A DNA stretch of 9,337 nt from an uncultured Ruminococcus sp. (GTDB lineage Bacteria > Bacillota > Clostridia > Oscillospirales > Acutalibacteraceae): positions 1 to 9,337 of the forward strand of contig CACXHC010000209.1 of the NCBI GenBank assembly GCA_902767285.1. Reading direction: 5' to 3'. Made by a program: the position numbers and the translations under genes. Below the pieces are notes generated by a model that was not told the DNA's origin, ran no database searches, and was given only the letters and a program-made list of their open reading frames with translations. This document shows positions 1-6,235 of this stretch, in pieces; position 1 is the stretch's first letter, and every line of letters begins with the position of its first letter.

Positions 1-4
1 ACGG

Positions 5-33
5 TTGGGGTATGTTCACAACATTTGTATAAT
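5..33 (+). promoter_or_regulatory. Sigma-A-like promoter for the C11 peptidase gene
   Basis: A perfect -10 box TATAAT lies at 28-33. A weak -35 box TTGGGG (3 of 6 matches) lies at 5-10, exactly 17 bp upstream. Transcription would start near base 40, giving a leader of about 33 nt that contains a strong Shine-Dalgarno sequence (AGGGGAGG, about 57-64). The promoter therefore argues against translation beginning at the TTG at base 5, which would lie inside the -35 box. Confidence 0.55.
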
Positions 34-72
34 AGAATTGATAATCTTTTTATACAAGGGGAGGATAATTGT

Positions 73-2071
73 ATGTACAAAAAAAAAATACATTTCAACT
101 GTTATAGTAGCTGCATTAATGTTAAGTTTATTCTCGGGGTGTTTCTTTGATGAGATAGATGATCTCGTTATCGAGGATACAACCGATTATGCCGAATACG
201 ACCACAGCAGTACATATACTTTGATGGTATATCTCTGTGGCTCGGACTTAGAAAGCGACGCCGGTTTTGCTACTGCCGATCTTCGTGAGATGATTGAAGG
301 ATACAACGGCAACGAAAGCGTGAATATCATAGTACAGACAGGCGGTTCTTACTATTGGCACAATTATAGCGTTTTGGGTGACAAATGTCAGCGATTCAGA
401 GTTACAAAAAATACGATTGAATTGGTTGATGATTCGGTCGGTGATAAAGTAATGAGCGATGAAAAAACTCTCACCGATTTTATTACATACTCGTGTACGA
501 ATTATCCTGCTGACAGATACGGGCTTATTTTGTGGAATCACGGCGGTGGTTCTGCCGGAGGTTTCGGATATGACGAAAAACACGGCGATGATATGATGAG
601 TCTTTCCTCTTTAGGAAATGCACTTAAAAAAGCCGGACAAACATATGATTTCATTGGTTTTGATGCTTGTCTTATGGGAGGTCTTGAAACTTGCCTGACA
701 GTTGCTCCGTACACCAAATACTTAATCGCATCTCAGGAATCCGAGCCGGGCTGTGGCTGGTATTACAAAGATTTTATTGCAGAGCTTTCAAACTCTCCGT
801 CAATATCAACAATCGAAATGGGAAAGTTAATCATTGATACATACATAAAAGAAGCATACGATTACGATCCGTCAACATATTCAACTTTGGGTATGTTTGA
901 CAACGAAATTGTCGTTTCTCAACTTTTGCCTATTATAAACGAAATGTCTGTATCATATACCAACATTTTGACCGAAGGCGATTTCAAAAGTATGTCGAAA
1001 AAACGCTCCCATTTAAAAGAAATGGTTTCCGAAGATGATTACGTTGACCTTTATTCTATTGCCGAAGCCGATAATAACGAAGCACTAAAATCGGCACTTT
1101 CAAACGCAACCGTTTATTTTTCCGCAACCGATAACGGAGAAGGCGACAACGGTCTTTCGATTTACTATCCATATTATGATTTATCACACGTTGATGATAT
1201 TGAGGATTTCTACGATTACATAGACGACGATATTTGTTTTGATGATTTTATAGATATTTTTGCAAATATTATGGCACTCGGTCAAATAATCCTTGATGAT
1301 GAAATAGACGAGGATTGTTTTGATGATTACGATTGGTTTGATTTTATAGACGATCTTGAGTTGCCCGATGATTATTACGATAAATCAAAATACAAAAAAT
1401 ATAGCGATAAATATTACAGCGAAAATACATATAAATACAATGAGCTTGAAATAAAAAAATCGGTAGATAACTATATTTTGGAGCTTTCAGATGAAGAATG
1501 GGATTCCATTACAAATATAGCTCTTAACTGTATTGCCGATTATGACGATCATTATATTGATTTTGGAGAAGATGATTACTACGAACTTGATGATAAAGGA
1601 AATATTTCGGTAAGCTATGACCAAAAATGGGTCGCTCTTGACGGATATATAGTTCCGTTTTTCTTTGAAGAAAGATTTGAAAAAGATAATTATTTTCTCA
1701 CAAGCGGATATGTTCCATGTATCTACAATGATAAAGAATCCGAAATAATTATCGCTTGGGATTCGGAAAATCCGGACGGATATGTTGCAGGTGTTCGCCC
1801 TGTATACAGTAACAAATTGATTTCCACAAAAGGATTAAATCAAATACAGAAGGGTGATGTAATCAGTCCTCAGTATGATATTTATGATAAAGATATGAAT
1901 TTTGTAAAAACTATTACTCGTGATGACGTTAAAATTACTGTTGGTGATAAACTCGATGTTTCGTATGAAGATGTTTCGGAACAAATCGGAAATACTTATA
2001 TCTATTACAGAATAAACGATATATTTAATACTTCGTACTATACCGAGAGCGTTTCATACGATGTTGATTGA
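73..2071 (+). CDS. Clostripain-family (peptidase C11) lipoprotein, start codon out of frame with the body
   Basis: Predicted surface-anchored cysteine peptidase of family C11 (clostripain type); members characteristically cleave after Arg or Lys. The catalytic pair is visible: His in LILWNHGGGSAGG (codon 539-541) and Cys in GFDACLMGG (codon 668-670). The fold starts at about 'YTLMVYLCGSDLES' and probably ends near 'LSIYYPYYD'. The N-terminus is a lipoprotein signal: KKKY, a hydrophobic stretch, then LFSGC as lipobox, with Phe at -3 being slightly unusual. The C-terminal 290 residues or so are not recognised and include a very Asp-rich stretch (about 1190-1380). The ATG at 73 has an ideal ribosome binding site 8 nt upstream, but its frame stops at 148-150; losing one A from the A10 run at 79-88 would join it to the main frame as MYKKKYIST. 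No ATG, GTG or TTG lies in the main frame between the likely transcription start and the signal peptide. The gene may be phase variable, rescued by slippage, or affected by a sequencing error. The family call is firm; the start is unresolved. Confidence 0.85.
79..88 (+). repeat. A10 homopolymer between start codon and signal peptide
   Basis: Ten consecutive A residues follow ATG-TAC at 73-78. With 10 A the ATG frame terminates after 25 codons; with 9 or 12 A it would continue into the lipoprotein signal and peptidase. A tract of this length is prone to polymerase slippage in replication and transcription, and also to sequencing error. Confidence 0.8.
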
Positions 2072-2095
2072 TAATTCATTGAAGGATATAAAAAT

Positions 2096-2377
2096 TTGGA
2101 AATTTTAGCAATAACAAATACTCATAGTCGGTGGAACGAAACCATTCAATTCGCAAATAACTGTTCTTGGGAAGGCGGACGGTATTTAGCCGAAATAATG
2201 AAAATAAATAAATTTTATAATTGGGAAAGAGTGTTTATTGCTATTAATGAAGATCAGGTTGTCGGATATTGTACTTTTACAGAAAAAGATGAAATTTCGG
2301 AAGAGTTCGATTTTTCACCATTTATAGGCTGTATTTTTGTTGAAGAGAAACATCGTGGCAACCGAATTACAGCTTGA
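2096..2377 (+). pseudogene. Truncated GNAT-family N-acetyltransferase
   Basis: The 93-residue frame resembles the N-terminal half of a GNAT acetyltransferase (acetyl-CoA-dependent acyl transfer to an unknown substrate). The segment AINEDQVVGYCTF is a typical central beta-hairpin, and GCIFVEEKHRGNR is the strand leading into the acetyl-CoA pyrophosphate loop (usual pattern R/Q-x-x-G-x-G/A). The protein ends four residues later. It therefore lacks the helix after the loop and the whole C-terminal half; full-length family members are about 140-170 residues. A TTG start is supported by GAAGGA at 2081-2086, 9 nt upstream. It follows the peptidase gene by 24 nt with no terminator. No reading frame downstream restores GNAT-like sequence, so a deletion is more likely than a simple frameshift. 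A residual function for the short protein cannot be excluded. Confidence 0.65.
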
Positions 2378-2455
2378 AATGCGTGTTTCAGAAATGCAAA
2401 CATTTCGAGAAATTGCATTTTTTCATCATCTTATAATAAAAAAAGGAGCCTAAAA

Positions 2456-3004
2456 ATGGTATACGCAATTGAGATGTATTTTGACAAAGAAACAGAAAAA
2501 AAGATAATGAATCTTGCACAAAAAGTTGCTGATGCCGGGTTGAGTACCAAATATTTGGAGTGGAAAACAAGACCTCATATTACACTGGCAATTTTTAATG
2601 ATGTCGACGAAAATAAATGCTTAGATTTGCTTGCTCAATTTGTAAAAAAGCATAAGGTTTTTCCTGCGTTTTTGGATTCCGTAGCTATGTTTAACGACAC
2701 CAAAACTATTTTTTTATCGCCGACAATGACGAGAAGTATGTATGATTTACAAAACGAGCTTCATAATCTAATGAAAGAATTTGATGCAAAGGGCTGGGAA
2801 TGGTATCAACCGGACAGCTGGGTTCCGCATTGTACCATAGCTTTGACTTCTGAAGATAATGACAATGCTTTCTTTGAGGCAAGCAATCTAATACTTCACG
2901 AATTTAAAAAGATAGACGGACTATATTCTTCCATTGGATTAGTAAAAATCACATTTCCCGTAGAAGAATTGGCTACATTTGATTTGAATAAATACCAGTA
3001 TTAA
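2456..3004 (+). CDS. 2H phosphoesterase, 2'-5' RNA ligase family protein
   Basis: A 182-residue cytoplasmic protein with the two H-x-T motifs that define the 2H phosphoesterase superfamily (LigT/ThpR and cyclic phosphodiesterases): PHITLAIF with His41 and Thr43, and WVPHCTIAL with His125 and Thr127. Spacing and length fit a complete single-domain enzyme. Known relatives hydrolyse or form 2',3'-cyclic or 2'-5' phosphodiester bonds in RNA or nucleotides; the substrate here cannot be read from sequence. The ATG at 2456 has a strong ribosome binding site (AGGAG at 2444-2448, spacing 7). The 3' end is followed by a clear terminator after about 20 nt. The gene is probably cotranscribed with the peptidase and GNAT remnant, since no convincing promoter precedes it. 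Confidence 0.85.
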   Translation: MVYAIEMYFDKETEKKIMNLAQKVADAGLSTKYLEWKTRPHITLAIFNDVDENKCLDLLAQFVKKHKVFPAFLDSVAMFNDTKTIFLSPTMTRSMYDLQNELHNLMKEFDAKGWEWYQPDSWVPHCTIALTSEDNDNAFFEASNLILHEFKKIDGLYSSIGLVKITFPVEELATFDLNKYQY

Positions 3005-3022
3005 AAAATCACAATCAAGACA

Positions 3023-3071
3023 AAAAAATAAGAACGATTTGAATATGCCATTCAAACCGTTCTTATTTTTT
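3023..3071. terminator. Bidirectional intrinsic terminator between 2H gene and tRNA-Thr
   Basis: A long hairpin: the arm AAAAAATAAGAACG (3023-3036) pairs perfectly with 3058-3071. One A/C mismatch follows, then TTTGAAT (3038-3044) pairs with 3050-3056, leaving the loop ATGCC. The A-run on the left and T-run on the right make it a good Rho-independent terminator in both directions. It would end the plus-strand 2H transcript and the minus-strand tRNA transcript, which converge here. Confidence 0.85.
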
Positions 3072-3073
3072 AA

Positions 3074-3146
3074 AGCTAGTAGTCGGACTCGAACCGACGA
3101 CCTGTGCATTACGAATGCGCTGCTCTACCAACTGAGCCATACTAGC
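3074..3146 (-). tRNA. tRNA-Thr (anticodon CGT)
   Basis: The minus strand folds into a complete 73-nt cloverleaf: acceptor GCTAGTA/TACTAGC, D stem GCTC/GAGC with loop AGTTGGTA, anticodon loop TTCGTAA with CGT at 3111-3113 (reads ACG, Thr), variable AGGTC, T arm GTCGG-TTCGAGT-CCGAC, and discriminator T at 3074. CCA is not encoded. The body resembles E. coli thrW around GCGCATTCGTAATGC. The second pair of the anticodon stem is C28/A42 (3119/3105), a mismatch. The gene is solitary, with its own promoter and terminator. Confidence 0.95.
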
Positions 3147-3169
3147 AAAAAAATTTTGTCAGCAACAAT

Positions 3170-3198
3170 ATTTTACTACTTTTGATTTGATTTGTCAA
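3170..3198 (-). promoter_or_regulatory. Sigma-A promoter for tRNA-Thr
   Basis: On the minus strand a consensus -35 box TTGACA (3193-3198) is separated by exactly 17 bp from a -10 box TAAAAT (3170-3175). The predicted start is about 15 nt before the mature 5' end of the tRNA at 3146. This is the expected layout for a strong stable-RNA promoter. Confidence 0.85.
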
Positions 3199-3220
3199 TA
3201 GAATTTTTTTGTTTTTTCTT

Positions 3221-3265
3221 AAAAGAAATCTCCCAATAGCAATCAAGAAAAATTGCTATTGGGAG
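3221..3265 (-). terminator. Intrinsic terminator of the XRE-ImmA operon
   Basis: A perfect 14-bp stem, CTCCCAATAGCAAT (3230-3243) with 3252-3265, and an 8-nt loop. On the minus strand it is followed by ATTTCTTTT (3221-3229). The stop codon of the peptidase gene (TAG at 3256-3258) lies inside the upstream arm of the stem, so the last sense codons form part of the terminator. Confidence 0.85.
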
Positions 3266-3930
3266 TTTAATTCTGGCAAACAATGTTTACAGGGTGAATA
3301 ATCTCCACTGTTGTACTCTTTTTTAGTCAACCTGTGAACACCTTTTCTTCCGGCAATATACGGACAATCTTGTTTATGAAATTTTTCTCCTTTTGCCGAC
3401 ACATAATAGTTTTCGTAGTATTTGTTGTTATTGTATGCTGTAAAAGTGACTCCTAAAGATACAGCCAAAACTAATACTGCTGTAAATACCGCTATAACGA
3501 CTTTTTTATTCTTGACTTTACCGGCTGAACAACTTTTTATCAAATAATGAGCAAATTCGTTTGCCTCATATTCTTCTTTTACATCCTGTCCCGGTTTATT
3601 GGCTTTATTAAGGTGTCCGCAACATATGTGTCCGAATTCATGAGATAAAACAATAACTTTTTCCTTATCCGACAAACTGTTTTGTACAAAAATCAAGCGA
3701 TAGTCTCCGCCTGCATAAGTAAAACCTCTGGAATTTGCCGCAAAAGATTTAAGTGAAAGAACGTCAATGAGTATTTTTGACGGTTCGTTATCTAAAGTAT
3801 TGTCACCGAACTCAACAACTGTAAATCCTATTTGTTCGGCAATATCGCAAAGAACATCATAACTCAGTTCTTTCACAGAATGTTTAGCCTTAAAATTCCT
3901 AACGCAGGCTCGAATTTCATTATTAGTCAT
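3256..3930 (-). CDS. ImmA/IrrE-type zinc metallopeptidase with transmembrane helix and C-terminal His/Cys domain
   Basis: Predicted 224-residue membrane-anchored protease. The N-terminal 135 residues or so form an ImmA/IrrE (DUF955) domain: HEFGH at 97-101 supplies two zinc His and the catalytic Glu, and EYEANEFAHYL (Glu122) gives the likely third ligand. A basic KNKK precedes one hydrophobic helix (about 143-166). By the positive-inside rule the protease faces the cytoplasm and the rest is outside. The outer part has the pattern Y-V-S-x-K-G-x-K-F-H-x3-C ... Y-S-P-C-x2-C (His185, Cys189, Cys214, Cys217). This resembles small metal-binding modules found at the ends of many Firmicutes exported proteins. 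The start is ATG 3930, overlapping the TGA of the XRE gene as TGATG, which implies translational coupling; a TTG one codon earlier is less likely. Known ImmA proteins cleave partner XRE repressors, so the upstream gene is the likely substrate. Function is by analogy. Confidence 0.85.
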   Translation of the reverse strand: MTNNEIRACVRNFKAKHSVKELSYDVLCDIAEQIGFTVVEFGDNTLDNEPSKILIDVLSLKSFAANSRGFTYAGGDYRLIFVQNSLSDKEKVIVLSHEFGHICCGHLNKANKPGQDVKEEYEANEFAHYLIKSCSAGKVKNKKVVIAVFTAVLVLAVSLGVTFTAYNNNKYYENYYVSAKGEKFHKQDCPYIAGRKGVHRLTKKEYNSGDYSPCKHCLPELNSQ

Positions 3931-4487
3931 CAACGATTTTTTCTCTTTTGACGGATCGCTTCAATAGCATCATTGGCTTTAGCATCTTGTTCATCTGTTT
4001 GTGGCTGGATTTTAAAAGAAATACCATCAAATGACTTTATAACTGCATCGCCTGGAGTTTGAGTACATCTTGCATACTCTATCATTATGAGTGTACGGAT
4101 AGAATGCAGAGCAGCATCATCAAGCTGAGAAAGCACGTTATCGGAATTATCGCCAAAAATCTTTCCCATATCAATGGTGGAAACATCTTCATCATCGTTA
4201 AAACGTTTCAGAATATCCGCAGGAAAAGCATTGAGAACACGAAGTAACTGATGTGTTTTTACATTATTGTCAAAAAACATGATGAGTGAGAGATAAGTAT
4301 TCCATGACATTTTTCTGATTCTGCGTTCAATTGCTCCATAAGTTTGTCTTGTAACACCGAGTATATTAGCCAACTCCTCCTGAGAGATATTTGACTTTGT
4401 TCTCAAAGTGACAAGTTCATTTGTGAGTATGTTGATATACTTTTCTTTTTCCTCTTCAGAAATAAACCATTTTCGCATTATACTCAT
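3930..4487 (-). CDS. XRE-family helix-turn-helix transcriptional regulator
   Basis: A 185-residue cytoplasmic DNA-binding protein. Residues 23-75 or so match the Cro/CI-type HTH: LRTKSNISQEELANILGV followed by the recognition helix TRQTYGAIERR (about 46-56). The remaining 110 residues are not recognised; they contain predicted helices (LSQLDDAALHSIRTLIMIEYAR) and a charged Lys/Arg-rich tail, and could include dimerisation and protease-cut regions. ATG 4487 has an excellent ribosome binding site (GGAGG at 4497-4501, spacing 9); ATG 4478 is too far from it. The gene has its own strong promoter and is coupled to the ImmA/IrrE-type peptidase by a 1-nt overlap. The pairing matches ImmR-ImmA of mobile elements, though no other mobile-element genes are present. 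Repression of its own promoter is inferred from repeats around it. Confidence 0.85.
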   Translation of the reverse strand: MSIMRKWFISEEEKEKYINILTNELVTLRTKSNISQEELANILGVTRQTYGAIERRIRKMSWNTYLSLIMFFDNNVKTHQLLRVLNAFPADILKRFNDDEDVSTIDMGKIFGDNSDNVLSQLDDAALHSIRTLIMIEYARCTQTPGDAVIKSFDGISFKIQPQTDEQDAKANDAIEAIRQKRKNR

Positions 4488-4503
4488 TGTTATTGTCCTC
4501 CTC

Positions 4504-4525
4504 TCTGATTATTTTAATTATCAGA
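4504..4525. repeat. Inverted repeat in the XRE leader, candidate operator
   Basis: TCTGATTATTT at 4504-4514 and TAATTATCAGA at 4515-4525 form a 22-bp palindrome with 9 of 11 positions matching. It lies in the roughly 57-nt leader, just upstream of the ribosome binding site. It could bind a dimeric HTH protein or form a weak AU-rich hairpin in the transcript. Confidence 0.5.
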
Positions 4526-4577
4526 ACTCTTGTTATTTTTCTTTACAATAATTATACACCTTAATTCATACTCTTGT
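4526..4577. repeat. 8-bp direct repeats flanking the XRE promoter
   Basis: ACTCTTGT occurs at 4526-4533 and again at 4570-4577, 44 bp apart start to start (about four helical turns). The second copy overlaps the -35 box and the first lies just past the predicted transcription start. This is a plausible arrangement for autorepression by the XRE protein, though no binding site consensus is known for it. Confidence 0.45.
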
Positions 4578-4580
4578 CAA
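4551..4580 (-). promoter_or_regulatory. Sigma-A promoter of the XRE-ImmA operon
   Basis: On the minus strand TTGACA (4575-4580) and TATAAT (4551-4556) are both perfect consensus boxes, separated by 18 bp. The predicted start is near 4544. Such a strong promoter next to repeated sequences suits a gene kept under repression. Confidence 0.85.
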
Positions 4581-4613
4581 CAAAAAAAACAAAATTTAGG
4601 ATATAAATATGTG

Positions 4614-4661
4614 AAAAATAATTATACTTTTAATATCTTTATTAGTCCGGAAGTAAAATTA
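4614..4661 (-). terminator. Weak candidate terminator after the ASCH-DUF1810 gene
   Basis: TAATTATACTT (4619-4629) pairs with AAGTAAAATTA (4651-4661) with one mismatch, and minus-strand TTTTT follows (4614-4618). The stem is almost all A/T and the loop is 21 nt, so termination would be inefficient. It sits between the end of the six-gene operon and the XRE promoter, where a terminator would be expected. Confidence 0.3.
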
Positions 4662-4663
4662 TA

Positions 4664-5434
4664 TTAATTAAATGTTGAAAGTATTTGCACAGTTTTATTA
4701 TCTTTTAATCCCATACAAAATTGTTCCAAAACCTTAGAAAAAACATCTTCTTCCGAAGATATTTCACTGAATAGAGTCATACACCATTTTAATTTGTACG
4801 AATCGGTATATCCAAAAATACTTACGGGATCATACGCCTCAGTATCCAAAAGAGCTTGGGTTATTTCTTTCAATCTTTTGCCTAAAACCGGGTGATTCAA
4901 AAATGCTTCTGCCTCTTCCCTATTTTTAAGAGCGTAATACTCTGTAACGGGATCGGGAGTAAGTCCTTTTATTTGCGGAAATACATACCACATCCAATGA
5001 CTTTCTTTTTTCATGTTTTTTATTTCTTCAAAAGCTTTTTCGTAAGAAGAACAATACGGCATTTTTCCGGTTTGAGCTGATGTAAAACGCTGAAGCGGTT
5101 CTTCATCTAATTCTATTCCGACTACTCCATATTTTTTCTGCTGTTCATCTGTATAATATTCCCTCATATCGTTGGCAGATGCTTTTTGCAGAGTAAACGG
5201 AGTATAACCGCATTTAAGCAAAGGTAAATTAGAATACAAATCGGCAAAATTGGAGAAAACATGAATTTTAGATACCTTCTTTTGTATAGTTTTAGTGTTG
5301 TCCTCTAAACACGAAAATACGATTGTATCGCCTTTCTGCAGTTTACGTCTTTTGTCATCATAAAGACGCAGTTCTATTGTTTTGAAACCGGTTTGTATGG
5401 CGTCAAAGGGTTCTTTTTGTAACTTCATATCCAT
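4664..5434 (-). CDS. ASCH domain - DUF1810 fusion protein
   Basis: A 256-residue soluble protein with two recognisable halves. Residues 1-112 or so are an ASCH (PUA-like) domain: MDMKLQKEPFDAIQTGFKTI, ELRLYDDKRR, QKGDTIVF. ASCH proteins are predicted RNA or nucleoside binders, and E. coli YqfB of this superfamily is an N4-acetylcytidine amidohydrolase. Residues 116-254 or so match DUF1810: YEKAFEEIKNMKKESHWMWY, FPQIKGL, FLNHPVLGKRL, IFGYTDSYKLKWCMTLF. DUF1810 has no function that I can name with confidence. Both halves look complete, and they are commonly separate proteins. I prefer ATG 5434 over GTG 5443 because it begins the usual ASCH start and lies a workable 11 nt from AGAAG, whereas the GTG is too close to it. 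It is the last gene of the minus-strand operon, 17 nt after the metallophosphoesterase. Confidence 0.8.
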   Translation of the reverse strand: MDMKLQKEPFDAIQTGFKTIELRLYDDKRRKLQKGDTIVFSCLEDNTKTIQKKVSKIHVFSNFADLYSNLPLLKCGYTPFTLQKASANDMREYYTDEQQKKYGVVGIELDEEPLQRFTSAQTGKMPYCSSYEKAFEEIKNMKKESHWMWYVFPQIKGLTPDPVTEYYALKNREEAEAFLNHPVLGKRLKEITQALLDTEAYDPVSIFGYTDSYKLKWCMTLFSEISSEEDVFSKVLEQFCMGLKDNKTVQILSTFN

Positions 5435-5451
5435 TTGATTCACACTTCTTT

Positions 5452-6222
5452 TTATACAATTTGTTTTATAGATTTTAAAAGCACTGAAAAAGATTCATTG
5501 AAATCAATATCTGCATGATAATGTCCAAAGAACCATCTTTTAAACTTTACACTATTCATTATATCATTGAAGTACAGAGTTAATTTATCGGAAGATGCCG
5601 AAAATTTCGGAAAATATTCATCTATAATCAACTGCGGTGCAGAGTGTGTTATAATGTAGTCCACCTCATTACTTACGGCTCTAAGATTTTTGTTTGCATT
5701 TTCGTATTCTTCATCGATTGGAAGTTCATCTTTCCACCATGATATATGTTCGACTCTGAACTCTTTTCCTTGTTTCCTTAAAAGACTAATACGCCTTCTA
5801 AATTGTTCTTTGGTTTTAAAATCCGATTTTGATATAATGCCATCTTTAATATCGTGAGAGGCTGCACCGCCAAAAGCAAAAAACTTTTGATTTTGCAATT
5901 CAAAAATTTCTCCCCTCATTAGATGGTATATCGAATCATTTATTTTATGGGCTTTTCCACCATGAAAATCAACAATTTCGTATTCGGTGTTTAGTCTGTC
6001 GAAATTTTCATGATTCCCGTCAACGAACAAAGTTGTAAAAGATTTTTTATCAAACCAGTCAAGCCAATTTAATTCTTGTTTTGAAACTTTTGTATCCCAT
6101 ATTATACCAAAATCACCACAAATAATAACAAAATCGTCTTTTGTCATTTGACTTTGTTCGGGAAAATTTGATTTATTAAGTTTGCTGAAATTTCCGTGAC
6201 AATCGCCTGTTATGAATATCAT
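5452..6222 (-). CDS. Calcineurin-like metallophosphoesterase
   Basis: A 256-residue cytoplasmic metallophosphoesterase with all signature motifs in order: GDCHG (Asp7, His9), CGDFG (Asp37), DGNHE (Asn70, His71), ITHS (His193) and FGHYH (His234, His236). These residues bind two metal ions and hydrolyse phosphomono- or diesters. The Cys in GDCHG replaces the more usual Ile, Thr or Pro and is not a ligand. There is no signal peptide or membrane segment. The substrate cannot be predicted; nucleic acid, nucleotide and phosphoprotein targets all occur in this superfamily. ATG 6222 starts directly on the first strand and has a modest ribosome binding site (AAGAAGTG). It lies 13 nt after the YesL-like gene, so is cotranscribed. 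Confidence 0.88.
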   Translation of the reverse strand: MIFITGDCHGNFSKLNKSNFPEQSQMTKDDFVIICGDFGIIWDTKVSKQELNWLDWFDKKSFTTLFVDGNHENFDRLNTEYEIVDFHGGKAHKINDSIYHLMRGEIFELQNQKFFAFGGAASHDIKDGIISKSDFKTKEQFRRRISLLRKQGKEFRVEHISWWKDELPIDEEYENANKNLRAVSNEVDYIITHSAPQLIIDEYFPKFSASSDKLTLYFNDIMNSVKFKRWFFGHYHADIDFNESFSVLLKSIKQIV

Positions 6223-6235
6223 TATATCACTTCTT

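Noticed and set aside
5..72. Extension of the peptidase gene upstream to TTG at base 5
   Set aside because: This region holds the -35 and -10 boxes and the ribosome binding site; the added residues before the signal peptide do not look like a lipoprotein N-terminus.
248..583. 111-residue minus-strand open frame inside the peptidase gene
   Set aside because: Antisense to the catalytic domain, with no family resemblance and no start signals.
2432..2437. TATAAT before the 2H phosphoesterase gene as a promoter
   Set aside because: No acceptable -35 box lies 16-18 bp upstream, and transcription would begin inside the ribosome binding site.
3930..4487. Toxin-antitoxin interpretation of the XRE and ImmA-type pair
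   Set aside because: The ImmA half has an intact HEFGH protease motif and a membrane anchor rather than a known toxin fold; a regulator-protease pair fits better, although an addiction role cannot be excluded by sequence alone.
3074..4580. Integrated element using tRNA-Thr as attachment site
   Set aside because: No integrase, no duplicated tRNA 3' end and no other mobile genes are visible; the XRE-ImmA pair alone is not enough.
4619..4661. Small RNA or riboswitch between the ASCH-DUF1810 gene and the XRE promoter
   Set aside because: Only a weak A/T hairpin is present; there is no conserved aptamer-like sequence and the position is downstream of a gene.
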